Shown here: in pieces, positions 7,849 to 16,808 of the stretch
How the letters are laid out: each line of letters opens with the position of its first letter
Numbering within the stretch: position 1 is the stretch's first letter
NCBI RefSeq assembly: GCF_038003045.1
Contig: NZ_JBBOOK010000001.1
Location: 1,054,001 to 1,118,000 of the forward strand
DNA: 64,000 bases
DNA from: Sporosarcina sp. FSL W7-1349
Lineage (GTDB): Bacteria; Bacillota; Bacilli; Bacillales_A; Planococcaceae
Direction: 5' to 3'
Notes under the pieces: model-generated
Database searches by the model: none
Seen by the model: only the letters and a program-made list of their open reading frames with translations
Told to the model about the DNA's origin: nothing
Program-made: the position numbers and the translations under genes

Positions 7849-8562
7849 CTACTCCCGTTCTTCCAACCAATTATAAAAAGGTACGCGCTTGACCTGGATT
7901 TGCTGTTGAAACTGCGGAGTTCGTGTCCCGCTCACGCTACGAAACGATTTCGTCTGCCGTTCGACATCCGCCAATGTTTTGACATTCTTCTTTTTCCATT
8001 CGAATAAAATCCGGTCAATATACCGCAAACTCATTTTCTGGGCAAGGACCGCTTCCTTCAGCGCCGCCCGGATGATTTCCACGGAATGGCCGTCTTCATC
8101 GAGCCACATCGTAATCGATTCGCATTCCATCGGTGACAACAGCCGTCCGAATTCCTGCTCGAACAACGTGAAAATTTCGCCCTCTTCCTCTTTCTTCTGC
8201 TCCTCCACCGTATCGCATGCACTCAGCATTACGTGATCGACCAGGCGATTCCAGAGCGGCTGCAATGTGAACGTTTCAATCAAGACACCGTCCACGTCCT
8301 TGCCTTGGTCGATTTGAAGAAACCCGTTCTGCATGAGCCGCTGCAAAATTTGCGAAACCTCATTTTCCGTCAACTCCATCCGGTCCGAAAAATCGGCAGG
8401 GGTCGGAAATCGATTGCCCTCCATCTGAAATGAAGTCATCTGCAAAACGAGCATCGCGTCCAAGTCTTTGATTCCCAAGCTTTTATAATGGTGAAAAAAA
8501 AGCTGAGAAACTTGTACATTCCCCTGCTCAATCCAAATTCGGAGCCGTTCTTCGTGCTGCAT
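7849..8562 (-). CDS. dnaD: DNA replication initiation protein DnaD
   Basis: A 237-residue primosomal protein that acts with DnaA, DnaB and DnaI to load the replicative helicase and remodels DNA. The N-terminal winged-helix oligomerisation domain covers about residues 10-100 (YKSLGIKDLDAMLVLQMTSF ... LTENEVSQILQRLMQNGFL). The C-terminal DnaD/DnaB domain covers about 130-205 and includes YIDRILFEWKKKNVKT, close to the family's YxxxIL...WxxxxI signature. It is the first gene of the dnaD-nth-ypoC operon. In B. subtilis asnS precedes dnaD; here asnS is absent and a terminator separates aspB from dnaD. Confidence 0.95.
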   Translation of the reverse strand: MQHEERLRIWIEQGNVQVSQLFFHHYKSLGIKDLDAMLVLQMTSFQMEGNRFPTPADFSDRMELTENEVSQILQRLMQNGFLQIDQGKDVDGVLIETFTLQPLWNRLVDHVMLSACDTVEEQKKEEEGEIFTLFEQEFGRLLSPMECESITMWLDEDGHSVEIIRAALKEAVLAQKMSLRYIDRILFEWKKKNVKTLADVERQTKSFRSVSGTRTPQFQQQIQVKRVPFYNWLEERE

Positions 8563-8664
8563 GTCCGAACTCCTCTCTATTTTCTATGTATCAATCTCAC
8601 GCCACGGTGTGAGATAAAACTGCATTCAGCTCACCAACTATAGAGGTGGAAGTCTTCTGCTGAA

Positions 8665-8711
8665 TAAAAAATAAACAGGCAGGGGTCCGCGATAATCCGC
8701 AGCACCCCCGC
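8665..8711 (-). terminator. Terminator after aspB
   Basis: On the minus strand GCGGGGGT pairs with ACCCCTGC (one G-U pair) around a 17-base loop, followed by the T-rich tract CTGTTTATTTTTTATT. It lies 23 bases past the aspB stop and separates aspB transcription from dnaD, whose own promoter should lie in 8563-8664. Confidence 0.75.
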
Positions 8712-8733
8712 ATCTGAAGACATTACTTATCGG

Positions 8734-9927
8734 TCAAGCTTTCCAGTTCTCTTCCACAAACGCATGGATGCGGCGGACCGCCTCTTCCAGCAGGTCGATC
8801 GATGTCGCATAGGACAAACGGATGGTCGTCGGGGAACCGAACCCGGATCCTGGAATGACAGCCACATTCGCTTTTTCCAGCAACGCTTTCGCAAAGTCGT
8901 CGACGTTGGCAAACCCTGTTTTTTCCACTGCTTCCGAAACTTCCGGAAGCAAGTAGAAAGCGCCTTGCGGTTTGATCACTTTAAAGCCAGGAATGGCCGA
9001 CAGCTTCGGCATGATTTGGTTCAACCGGGATTCGAATGCTTGTCTCATCGTTTCGACTGCATCTTGCGGGCCGTTGTAGGCTTCCAACGTCGCATATTGA
9101 GAGGTCGTCGTCGGATTGGACGTCGAGTGGCTCGCAAGGTCCGTCATGGCGCTCACCACTGCCGCATCGCCCGCGATATAGCCGATCCGCCAGCCCGTCA
9201 TGGAGTGCGATTTGGAAACGCCGTTGATGATTAACGTCCGTTGTTTCGCATCATCCGATAATTGGGCGATGGACACATGCTTCGCGTCGCCATATACTAA
9301 TTTCTCGTAGATTTCGTCCGAGATGATCCAAATGTCTTTCTCTTGGCACACTTTCGCAATCTCTTGCAGTTCGTCTTCTGTATAGATCATCCCTGTCGGA
9401 TTGCCCGGTGAATTGATGACGACCGCTTTCGTTTTCTCCGTGATGGCCTTGCGGATTTGATCGGCCGTCACTTTGAATTGCGACTCGGCCGTCGCTTCCA
9501 CGTAAACCGGCTTGCCGCCCGCAAGCTTCACCTGTTCCGGATAGCTGACCCAATACGGGGTCGGAATGATCACTTCATCACTCGGATCGAGGATGACTTG
9601 GAATAATGTATAAAGGACATGTTTTGCGCCGATTCCGATCATGATTTCATTGCGCGCGTAATCGAGCCCTTGATCTTTCTTCAGTTTTGCGATGATGGCA
9701 TCCTTCAACGCCGGGAGCCCGCCTGAAGGCGTATATTTCGTTTTCCCTTCTTTCATCGATCGGTAGGCCGCTTCAATGATGTTGTCCGGTGTATTATAAT
9801 CCGGTTCCCCTGCGCCTAGCCCGATGACATCGATTCCCGACTCTTTCATCTCTTTAGCTTTCGCCGTGATAGCCAGCGTCGTCGAAGGTGAAAGCGTATT
9901 TACTCTGGATGCCAATGTTTTTGTCAT
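8734..9927 (-). CDS. aspB: Aspartate aminotransferase, class I PLP-dependent
   Basis: Cytoplasmic enzyme that exchanges amino groups between aspartate/oxaloacetate and glutamate/2-oxoglutarate. The PLP-binding lysine is Lys239 in NGVSKSHSMTGWRIGY; NSPGNPTG is at 172-179 and SDEIYEKL at 203-210. The length of 397 residues fits the aspB type of Bacillales. The ATG at 9927 (MTKTLASRVNTLSP) is chosen because GGGAG lies nine bases upstream; a longer frame from 9972 has no site. It follows the tseB-like gene closely, so they are likely cotranscribed. B. subtilis has the same order but with asnS next, which is missing here. Confidence 0.95.
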   Translation of the reverse strand: MTKTLASRVNTLSPSTTLAITAKAKEMKESGIDVIGLGAGEPDYNTPDNIIEAAYRSMKEGKTKYTPSGGLPALKDAIIAKLKKDQGLDYARNEIMIGIGAKHVLYTLFQVILDPSDEVIIPTPYWVSYPEQVKLAGGKPVYVEATAESQFKVTADQIRKAITEKTKAVVINSPGNPTGMIYTEDELQEIAKVCQEKDIWIISDEIYEKLVYGDAKHVSIAQLSDDAKQRTLIINGVSKSHSMTGWRIGYIAGDAAVVSAMTDLASHSTSNPTTTSQYATLEAYNGPQDAVETMRQAFESRLNQIMPKLSAIPGFKVIKPQGAFYLLPEVSEAVEKTGFANVDDFAKALLEKANVAVIPGSGFGSPTTIRLSYATSIDLLEEAVRRIHAFVEENWKA

Positions 9928-9944
9928 TTTCTTTCGCTCCCTAC

Positions 9945-10460
9945 TTATAAATTCAAAATTCTTTTCCACCATTGTCCACTTTCGAATAGGACATAGACAT
10001 AATTCAGTTTGCCGTCTTTGCTCGTGAAGGCGACTTCCCAGACAGGGCCGACTTCTTCCATCCCGAGTGCCGCATGGAGCACCTTTTTGACGTCCAGTTC
10101 TTTTTGAACCGTCTGAATTGCGGTTTTTGCGGTAATCCCTTCAGCAAGCTTTACTTCCTGATAAGTCTTTTCCGGTTCCCGGCCGACGAATACAGCTTTC
10201 TCCACGCCGTCACCGTCCACTCCCCGGACAGTCACCCAGGTACTGCTCCCCTGATAGGCATCCGCCCGCTTGACGTCTTTCAACTGCCCCGTCTTCAGGA
10301 CGGAGTCGATTGCCGCCTGCTCCACATCCGCAAATGGCTTGTTCGCGTTATACAGCACGATGATCGTAATGGCGATCGTCAATGCCAATAGGAAAGTGGT
10401 GATGAACTTGATCCAATTCAGCATGTGCTCACTCGTCCTGTCCGTTTTGGATTCGTCCAT
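9945..10460 (-). CDS. tseB: TseB/YpmB-like membrane-anchored PepSY-type protein
   Basis: A 171-residue protein with one N-terminal membrane segment (about residues 15-38, LNWIKFITTFLLALTIAITIIVLY) and an extracytoplasmic part made of two small PepSY-like domains (ADVEQAAIDSV ... ITAKTAIQTVQKELDVKKV). B. subtilis YpmB, now TseB, occupies the same locus and modulates the elongasome penicillin-binding protein PBP2A. The assignment here rests on position, topology and size. The start is uncertain: the ATG at 10460 has only AGGG some distance upstream, and the ATG at 10424 (MLNWIKF) is an alternative. The ypmA gene normally next to it is absent. Confidence 0.8.
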   Translation of the reverse strand: MDESKTDRTSEHMLNWIKFITTFLLALTIAITIIVLYNANKPFADVEQAAIDSVLKTGQLKDVKRADAYQGSSTWVTVRGVDGDGVEKAVFVGREPEKTYQEVKLAEGITAKTAIQTVQKELDVKKVLHAALGMEEVGPVWEVAFTSKDGKLNYVYVLFESGQWWKRILNL

Positions 10461-10499
10461 TGTTTCATTTGTTTCCCTACCTTGTTTTCAATCGAATAC

Positions 10500-13283
10500 T
10501 TAGTCATTATAACAATTTTCAAGCTCATCGACCATATTTTCTAGCGTCACTTTCCGGATCGGCACATCAGGCAGCGACTCGAGAAAACGGCGTCCATATG
10601 ATTTCGTTTCGATCCGCCGATCCAGCAGGATGAAGAACCCTTTGTCGGACGATGCGCGGATCAGGCGCCCGAATCCTTGCCGCAAGCGCATGACTGCCTC
10701 AGGCAACGAGTAGCCGTTGAATGGATGGATTCCCTGTTCCGTCAGCTTGGCTGCCCGTGCTTTGAATAAAGGATCTTCCGGCGACGAAAACGGCAACCGT
10801 ACGACGATGACGGCGGATAATGCCTCACCCGGCACATCGACCCCTTCCCAGAAACTGTTCGTTCCGAAAAGGACCGCTTTGCCATATTGGCGGAACGACT
10901 TCAACAACCGCATGCGGCTGCCCGAACTAACTCCTTGGGCAATAAGCACGAACTCTTCCAGCTGTTCGCTTTCGACAATCAGTTCATACGTCTTGCGCAA
11001 CATATCTTGCGAGGTGAATAAAACGAAAAGCCTTCCTTTCGTCACGAGCACCGTCTCCACGACAGCGTTGGCGACCGCCTCTATATAATCCGTCTGCGCA
11101 ACTTGCTGGATGTCCGGCATGTCTTCGACGATGAAAATCTCGGCCCCCTCGTAGAAATGAGGCGGTGCATCGAATTTCAGGAGCGGAACCGTGTCGGCGA
11201 TCCCTAGCTGCCTCATGACGTACCGCTCATCGCCCGCCACCGCCAATGTCCCGGACGTCCACAGGAGGCCCGCCTGTTGCTGCTTCATCCGTTCGGCGAA
11301 TTGGCGAATCAATCCGGTGCCGGTTAACCGAGTTTTCATGACCATCAAGCTGCCCGGAATGCTACGGCGGTCTTTTTCCACCCAGACGGCATAGTCTTCT
11401 TGGTTCCTATCCAGAAAAATTTCAATCCACTCGCCCGCCTTGATTTTCAACTCCTGCACCCAATACGCCCATTCTGATAGGATGGCTGCCCCTTTTTGCG
11501 TCAATTGATCCCGATTGCTCACCACATCTTTTGCGAACCGTTCAGCTTGTTGCAAATAAACGGATAAGCTAGTGGCGACGTCCCGGAAACAAGGCTCCGA
11601 CTCCGTATCAGGCAGCGGGAAGACGATCCGGTTGCCTGCTTGTTTGTCCGGCGCAGTTGGCTTATGCGCTGCCAGATGATCAACAGCGACTTCGAATGCC
11701 ATTGCAAAATCAAGATAGGCGGCATCGAGTTCCAGTTTTCCTGTCGGCCGATAAGACTCTCCCAAACAGTCTTTGAGCAGCGACTCCATCTGCTGAAGCA
11801 ATTGCCCTTCCGCATCCGAACCGAGCTGTCCCATGCAATATTTCCAATTCGTATAGGAAAATGCAGTTTCATTCATACGGGAAGCGGTTTGAATGAACTG
11901 ATGGGCTTCGTCGACAATCACCCCCGCAAGCGGTTGGAACACCGTCTGCTCCCGGTCCAGGTCGGAAAGGAGCATCGCATGATTCGTAATGATCAAATTG
12001 GCGTCCTGGCAAGCAGCCGTCTGCCTGGCATGGAAATCGGCGAAACGCTCATCAGGCGCCATTCGCTCCGATCGTTTCCGGATGCGGTTAAGGAACAGCT
12101 GACCTCCGCCTGAAACGTTCAGCTCTTCCAAATCGCCGGTCACCGTTTCGGTCAGCCAGACGAGGATCTGCATCGCGGTGAATGTTTCATCGTATGATTC
12201 ATCGGTAATCCGGAGCAGCTCCTCGAATTTTCCTAACGAGATATATTGCTCCCTGCCTTTCAAGACGGCGACCGGCAGATCGGCCCCCAGCAGGCGGCGC
12301 ACTTTCTCCATCTCTTCCTCGACGATTTTGTCGACGAGATGGTTCGTATATGTACTGACGACAACCGGTTTGCCGCTTTTTATGGAATGGATGGCCGCTG
12401 GCAGGAGATAGGCAATCGTCTTACCGATACCCGTCGGCACTTCGGCGGCGACTTCCGAACGCTGTGCCAGGACATCCCGAACCGCATCCATGAAGAGGAA
12501 TTGGGCATCTCGCTTTTCGAATCCATCGAACTGCTTCGTGAATAAGGCGATTTTGGCCTCCTCAGTGTCCGGGTATGACGGAAGCTCGAAGACTTTTCCA
12601 GCAGACTTCGGGCCGATCCGGTACGGGATTCCCCGGTATGCCGAGATGCCGCGCTCTTCCATTGATCGCATTCGTGCGGCTTTCAACGCTTCATAGAAAA
12701 CGGTGGACAGGTCCGATTTCAGCAGGAAAGACCGCCGATGCAACAGCTCCAACGTCCCTTTCGGTAAGTCTTCCAATTTGGCGAGGCAGGCAAGGAAAAG
12801 CTCGGCCGTTGCCGCCGCATCGTCATCGGCCCGGTGTGCGGATTGAAGCGGTATGCCAAGCTCCTCCGTAATATCCTGCAACCGGTAGCTCGCCGAGGAT
12901 GGGAACATAATTTTCGCCAATTCCACTGTATCGATTTTCTGCCCCGTCCATTTGCCGAGGCCGCATCGTTTGAATTCATTTTGTAAAAAGGCGAGGTCGA
13001 AGTCTGTATTATGTGCCACAAATACAGTGCCTTCCAACCGCTCCGCCACTTCCTGCGCAATGTCTTCGAACATCGGCGCCTCTTTAACATCATTGTCCGA
13101 AATCGATGTCAACTGGCGGATGAAGGCGGGAATCTCCTTGCCGGGATTGACGAACCGGACATACGGTTCGCCGATCCGGCCATTCTGAATGAACACGATG
13201 GCAATCTGGATGATCCGGTCCCCGTTGGTCGAAGAATGACCCGTCGTCTCCAGATCCACCACCGCATAAGTTCTATTATCCAT
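10500..13283 (-). CDS. dinG: DinG-family exonuclease/helicase
   Basis: A 927-residue fusion of an N-terminal DEDDh 3'-5' exonuclease and an XPD-like helicase domain. The exonuclease covers about residues 1-165: VVDLETTG with Asp10 and Glu12, and HRADDDA near 150. The helicase Walker A is PTGIGKT at 283-289, DEAH at 458-461, and the C-terminal motif SFWEGVDVPG and QGFGRLIRAS are present. B. subtilis DinG has the same fusion; the Escherichia coli protein lacks the exonuclease and carries an iron-sulfur cluster. No four-cysteine cluster is evident between Walker A and DEAH here. It probably acts in DNA or RNA repair. It is the first gene of the dinG-tseB-aspB group. Confidence 0.95.
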   Translation of the reverse strand: MDNRTYAVVDLETTGHSSTNGDRIIQIAIVFIQNGRIGEPYVRFVNPGKEIPAFIRQLTSISDNDVKEAPMFEDIAQEVAERLEGTVFVAHNTDFDLAFLQNEFKRCGLGKWTGQKIDTVELAKIMFPSSASYRLQDITEELGIPLQSAHRADDDAAATAELFLACLAKLEDLPKGTLELLHRRSFLLKSDLSTVFYEALKAARMRSMEERGISAYRGIPYRIGPKSAGKVFELPSYPDTEEAKIALFTKQFDGFEKRDAQFLFMDAVRDVLAQRSEVAAEVPTGIGKTIAYLLPAAIHSIKSGKPVVVSTYTNHLVDKIVEEEMEKVRRLLGADLPVAVLKGREQYISLGKFEELLRITDESYDETFTAMQILVWLTETVTGDLEELNVSGGGQLFLNRIRKRSERMAPDERFADFHARQTAACQDANLIITNHAMLLSDLDREQTVFQPLAGVIVDEAHQFIQTASRMNETAFSYTNWKYCMGQLGSDAEGQLLQQMESLLKDCLGESYRPTGKLELDAAYLDFAMAFEVAVDHLAAHKPTAPDKQAGNRIVFPLPDTESEPCFRDVATSLSVYLQQAERFAKDVVSNRDQLTQKGAAILSEWAYWVQELKIKAGEWIEIFLDRNQEDYAVWVEKDRRSIPGSLMVMKTRLTGTGLIRQFAERMKQQQAGLLWTSGTLAVAGDERYVMRQLGIADTVPLLKFDAPPHFYEGAEIFIVEDMPDIQQVAQTDYIEAVANAVVETVLVTKGRLFVLFTSQDMLRKTYELIVESEQLEEFVLIAQGVSSGSRMRLLKSFRQYGKAVLFGTNSFWEGVDVPGEALSAVIVVRLPFSSPEDPLFKARAAKLTEQGIHPFNGYSLPEAVMRLRQGFGRLIRASSDKGFFILLDRRIETKSYGRRFLESLPDVPIRKVTLENMVDELENCYND

Positions 13284-13450
13284 TCCATCATCAACTTCCT
13301 GTTTTCATACTACAGCAAATTGTATCATACTCTCGGCGGCAGTAGAAACAACCGAGTGCCTATCCTTCAATCAAACAAAAGTGCGTGAATAATCATGAAT
13401 GTTGCAACAAACACGTTTGTTTGAATTAATGCGTTTGTCGTGTTTGTTTC

Positions 13451-13463
13451 GGTGCCTGGCACC
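13451..13463. repeat. GGTGCCTGGCACC palindromic motif
   Basis: A 13-base palindrome with a single central base, located between the panBCD terminator and dinG. From memory, this string recurs in intergenic regions of many Bacillaceae and Planococcaceae genomes. I did not find a second clear copy in this window. Confidence 0.5.
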
Positions 13464-13499
13464 AAAAACGGGAGCAATCCGGATTCCAGATCACTCCCG
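13464..13499 (-). terminator. Terminator of panBCD
   Basis: On the minus strand CGGGAG pairs with CTCCCG; the loop contains a smaller hairpin (AATCCGGATT). The stem is followed by TTTTTGG. It lies about 10 bases after the panD stop. Confidence 0.75.
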
Positions 13500-13509
13500 C
13501 ATGATGTCA

Positions 13510-13890
13510 TCAGATCGTCATGGCTTCCTTTTCTTTGATGATTTCCCGGACGCCATTGTTTTCATCCATGATCAACACAGTCGGTTCATGGGTGCGCGCT
13601 TCTTCATCCGTCATATAGACATACGACAGGATGATGACGATATCACCCTTTTGCACGAGACGTGCAGCTGCACCGTTGACGCAAATGACGCCGCTGCCGC
13701 GCTCTCCCGCGATGATATACGTTTCGAAACGGGCACCGTTGTTATTGTTCACGACGTGGACTTTTTCGTTCGGCAACATGCCAGCCGCATCTAGCAGATC
13801 CTCGTCAATTGTGATGCTCCCGACATAATTCAAGTCTGCTTGTGTCACGGTCGCACGGTGTAGTTTGCTGTTCATCATCATTCTGAACAT
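13510..13890 (-). CDS. panD: Aspartate 1-decarboxylase
   Basis: Pyruvoyl enzyme that makes beta-alanine for pantothenate (126 aa). The self-cleavage site is Gly24-Ser25 in [11 protein letters not shown]; Ser25 becomes the pyruvoyl group. Lys9 (NSKLHRATV) and Tyr/Thr residues in [12 protein letters not shown] match the active site. The start at 13890 ([12 protein letters not shown]) follows GAAGGA by eight to nine bases and matches the family N-terminus; the frame also contains an ATG three codons earlier, inside the ribosome binding site. It is last in the panB-panC-panD operon, 12 bases after panC. Confidence 0.97.
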   Translation of the reverse strand: MFRMMMNSKLHRATVTQADLNYVGSITIDEDLLDAAGMLPNEKVHVVNNNNGARFETYIIAGERGSGVICVNGAAARLVQKGDIVIILSYVYMTDEEARTHEPTVLIMDENNGVREIIKEKEAMTI

Positions 13891-13902
13891 AATAACCATC
13901 CT

Positions 13903-14742
13903 TCATTTTAAGATTATATTATCAATCAATCGTGTCTTTTCAAAATGCACGGCACAGGCTAAAATGGCTTCCTCCGATGATGGGTCGTACTCGGTTAATT
14001 CAGGGTAGGACAGCAAGGATACATAATCGATCCTCCCCGTACTGTTCCCGGTGATGTACGCCGCCACTTTTTCTTCAATCTCCCCTGCCGGCTTTCCTTC
14101 GGCAAAGAGTTCCGCCCCCAGCTCCAGCGCTTGCCGGATGGCGGGCGCTTCCTGCCGTTCCGTCTCCGATAAGTTGACGTTGCGCGAGCTTTTCGCCAGG
14201 CCGTCTTCTTCCCGGACGGTCGGGACACGGACGATGTTAGTCCGCAAGTTGAAATCTCGGACGAATGTCTCGATGATTGCCAACTGTTGTGCGTCTTTCA
14301 TTCCGAAATAGGAACGGTCGGGATCAACGATATTGAACAATTTCAGGACGACTTTCAGCACGCCGTCGAAGTGGCCCGGGCGGGATGCTCCGCAAAGTGC
14401 GGTCGCTTGTGCTCCCGGCAGGATCCGGATGCCTCCGTCGGTCGGATACATTTCTTCCACGGACGGGATGAACAAGTAGTCGACCCCAGCACTTTCCGCC
14501 AGTTTCGCATCCCGATCAATATCGCGGGGATACGATTCGAAATCCTCCTCTGGCCCGAATTGGGCAGGATTGACGAAAATGCTCATGACAACGGTATCAT
14601 TTTGCTTCTTCGCTTGTTTGGCGAGTGCCAGATGGCCTTCATGCAGGAATCCCATCGTCGGGACGAGGCCGACTGTACGGCCTGCCCGCTCATTCCGATC
14701 CAGCTTCTGTTGCAATTCTTTTATCGAATGGATGATTTCCAT
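13903..14742 (-). CDS. panC: Pantothenate synthetase
   Basis: ATP-dependent ligase joining pantoate and beta-alanine (279 aa). Visible motifs are PTMGFLHEGHLAL (about residues 28-40, with the HxGH nucleotide-binding signature), FVNPAQFGPEEDFESYPR, YFGMKDAQQLAII and the KMSKS-like KSSRN. The start at 14742 is preceded by GGGGGTT at the right distance and overlaps the end of panB by a few bases, so the genes are coupled. Confidence 0.96.
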   Translation of the reverse strand: MEIIHSIKELQQKLDRNERAGRTVGLVPTMGFLHEGHLALAKQAKKQNDTVVMSIFVNPAQFGPEEDFESYPRDIDRDAKLAESAGVDYLFIPSVEEMYPTDGGIRILPGAQATALCGASRPGHFDGVLKVVLKLFNIVDPDRSYFGMKDAQQLAIIETFVRDFNLRTNIVRVPTVREEDGLAKSSRNVNLSETERQEAPAIRQALELGAELFAEGKPAGEIEEKVAAYITGNSTGRIDYVSLLSYPELTEYDPSSEEAILACAVHFEKTRLIDNIILK

Positions 14743-14746
14743 CGGT

Positions 14747-15580
14747 TCAACCCCCATACAAGACAGCCAGCTCTTCTTCCTTCATCGTGAAGCGATGCTC
14801 TTCAGCGGGGAATGAACCCTCTTTGACCTCGGCGACATACTGTCCGATCCCTTCTTGGATGATCGGGCTAAGATTCGCATACGATTGAACGAATTTTGGA
14901 ATCCGGTGACTGCCATATTTCAACGTATCATGGAACACGAGCACTTGGCCATCGGTCTCGGCACCAGCCCCGATACCGATAATCGGAATGGAAACGGCAG
15001 CTGTCACTTGTTCCGCCAACTGGTACGGAATGCACTCAAGCACGATCATGCACGCGCCCGCCTGTTCGCAAGCGATTGCGTCATCGATTAGTTGTTTCGC
15101 GGCATCCGCTGTTTTCCCTTGTACTTTATACCCTCCGAGAACAGCAGCCGATTGCGGCAGCAGTCCAAGATGACCGATGACCGGAATACCTGTCGAAGTC
15201 ATGAGGCGAATTTTCTCAATAACATCACCCGCTCCTTCCACTTTCAAGGCATCCGCTCCAGTTTCCTGGAACATGCGAATCGCTTCCGTCAAAACCCGAT
15301 CGTCGGAACCGTGGCACGAACCGAACGGCATATCGACAACCGTAAACGTGTTGGGCGCACCCCTTCTGACCGCTTTCCCGTGGTGGATCATATCATCCAC
15401 CGTCACCGACGCGGTCGACTCATAGCCAAGGACGACCATTCCAAGTGAGTCGCCGACTAGCAATACATCGACACCGGCCTCTTCCGCCAACTTCGCCGAT
15501 GGGTAATCGTACGCGGTCAGCATGGCAATTTTCTCACCATTTTGCTTCATCTTCATAAAATCCTGTGTACTCTTCTTCAC
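14747..15580 (-). CDS. panB: 3-methyl-2-oxobutanoate hydroxymethyltransferase
   Basis: First committed enzyme of pantothenate synthesis: transfers a hydroxymethyl group from 5,10-methylene-THF to ketoisovalerate (277 aa). [29 protein letters not shown] is the family N-terminal strand-loop with the metal-binding Asp; GHLGLLPQS and [14 protein letters not shown] are further hallmarks. The start codon is GTG at 15578-15580, supported by AGGAGAGG about eight bases upstream. First gene of panBCD; its promoter must lie between 15663 and 15824. Confidence 0.96.
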   Translation of the reverse strand: MKKSTQDFMKMKQNGEKIAMLTAYDYPSAKLAEEAGVDVLLVGDSLGMVVLGYESTASVTVDDMIHHGKAVRRGAPNTFTVVDMPFGSCHGSDDRVLTEAIRMFQETGADALKVEGAGDVIEKIRLMTSTGIPVIGHLGLLPQSAAVLGGYKVQGKTADAAKQLIDDAIACEQAGACMIVLECIPYQLAEQVTAAVSIPIIGIGAGAETDGQVLVFHDTLKYGSHRIPKFVQSYANLSPIIQEGIGQYVAEVKEGSFPAEEHRFTMKEEELAVLYGG

Positions 15581-15615
15581 TCCATTTTCCTCTCCTTTCG
15601 GGGAGAAAACCTGAA

Positions 15616-15662
15616 AACCAAAAAATCAAAAACCCTTCTTCCCAAAAATGGACAGAAGGGTT
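15616..15662 (-). terminator. Terminator upstream of panB (end of birA transcript)
   Basis: On the minus strand AACCCTTCT pairs with AGAAGGGTT around a 14-base loop and is followed by TTTGATTTTTT. It lies 163 bases past birA and just before panB. The distance to panB is short, so it could also act as an attenuator in the pan leader. Confidence 0.7.
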
Positions 15663-15824
15663 GTGTAGGCATCAATAGATGGTTTCCTCCGTCCCTGTCT
15701 GTTTGTAGATCAAGGCAGATCTTGTTGAAATATACAATTTTCTAGATGTCCCTGAAAGGTGCAGTTCCGATTGATACCGCCCTTCGACATTACTATACCA
15801 AATTGAGACTATTTTGTATACGAT

Positions 15825-16808
15825 TCATTTCGGAATTTCGATGTCCGCCGAAAAAATCCCTCGTACCGATCCATCATCGAGACGGACTTCAAGCACGCCT
15901 TCATCGGAAATCCCGACCGCCGTACCCTCGATCGTCTCATGAAGCATAACGGCACGGATCCGCTTGCCCATCGTATTCGAGTACCCTTCCCAGACAAGTT
16001 TGATCGGCGCAAAACCATGTTTGACGTACATATCAACATATAATTCAAGATAGCCCAATATTTTGGCAATCAATTCCGCCCGGTCCACATCTTTCCCTGT
16101 AACGAGCTTCAGCGAAGTCGCAATCTCTTGCAATTCTTCAGGGAAATCGGCCTTCTCCTGATTGACGTTCATGCCGATTCCCAAAATAATCGCCTTTACC
16201 CGATCGGGATCTGCCTGGAGCTCAGTCAAAATGCCGGTCACTTTTCGGCCATCGACCAAAATGTCATTCGGCCATTTGATCGCCGGTTCAATGCCCGTCA
16301 ACTCTTCAATGGCGCGCGTCACGGCGACCGCCGCCACCAACGTCAATTGCGGAGCTTGCTGCGGTGTGAGTGATGGGCGCGCGATGACGCTCATCCAAAT
16401 GCCTTTGCCCGACACCGAACTCCATGGCCGGGACAGCCTCCCTTTTCCGGACGTCTGTTCCTCCGATATGACGACCGTTCCATCCGCAGCACCATTTTGA
16501 GCTTCATCATGCGCGATGAGCTGAGTTGATGGGCACGTCTCATAATAAAGGATATTTCTTCCGTACGTCTTTGTGGCCAAATAATTTTGGACGTTCGCCT
16601 CGTTCACCAAGTCCGGGGATTGGATCAAATAATATCCTTTTTTCCGGATCGTGCCGATTTCATATCCTTCCTGTTCCAGTTCCTTGACATATTTCCAGAT
16701 CGCCGTCCTCGACAGGCCGAACTGTTCCGCGATCTCTTGTCCGGAAACCGGTTCGCCTCCCGCTTCGAACAATCTTTTCAGCAATTCATTCTTCACGATT
16801 GAACTCAT
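15825..16808 (-). CDS. birA: Biotin-protein ligase and biotin operon repressor
   Basis: Bifunctional protein of 327 residues. An N-terminal helix-turn-helix (about residues 20-50, VSGQEIAEQFGLSRTAIWKYVKELE) allows DNA binding. The catalytic domain contains SGKGRLSRPW (120-129), the variant of the GRGRxG biotinoyl-AMP loop, and KWPNDILVDGRKVTGIL (178-194) with the catalytic Lys188. The C-terminal SH3-like domain is present. It attaches biotin to acetyl-CoA and pyruvate carboxylases and can repress biotin genes. The start overlaps the cca stop by 23 bases, so it is cotranscribed with cca. Confidence 0.95.
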   Translation of the reverse strand: MSSIVKNELLKRLFEAGGEPVSGQEIAEQFGLSRTAIWKYVKELEQEGYEIGTIRKKGYYLIQSPDLVNEANVQNYLATKTYGRNILYYETCPSTQLIAHDEAQNGAADGTVVISEEQTSGKGRLSRPWSSVSGKGIWMSVIARPSLTPQQAPQLTLVAAVAVTRAIEELTGIEPAIKWPNDILVDGRKVTGILTELQADPDRVKAIILGIGMNVNQEKADFPEELQEIATSLKLVTGKDVDRAELIAKILGYLELYVDMYVKHGFAPIKLVWEGYSNTMGKRIRAVMLHETIEGTAVGISDEGVLEVRLDDGSVRGIFSADIEIPK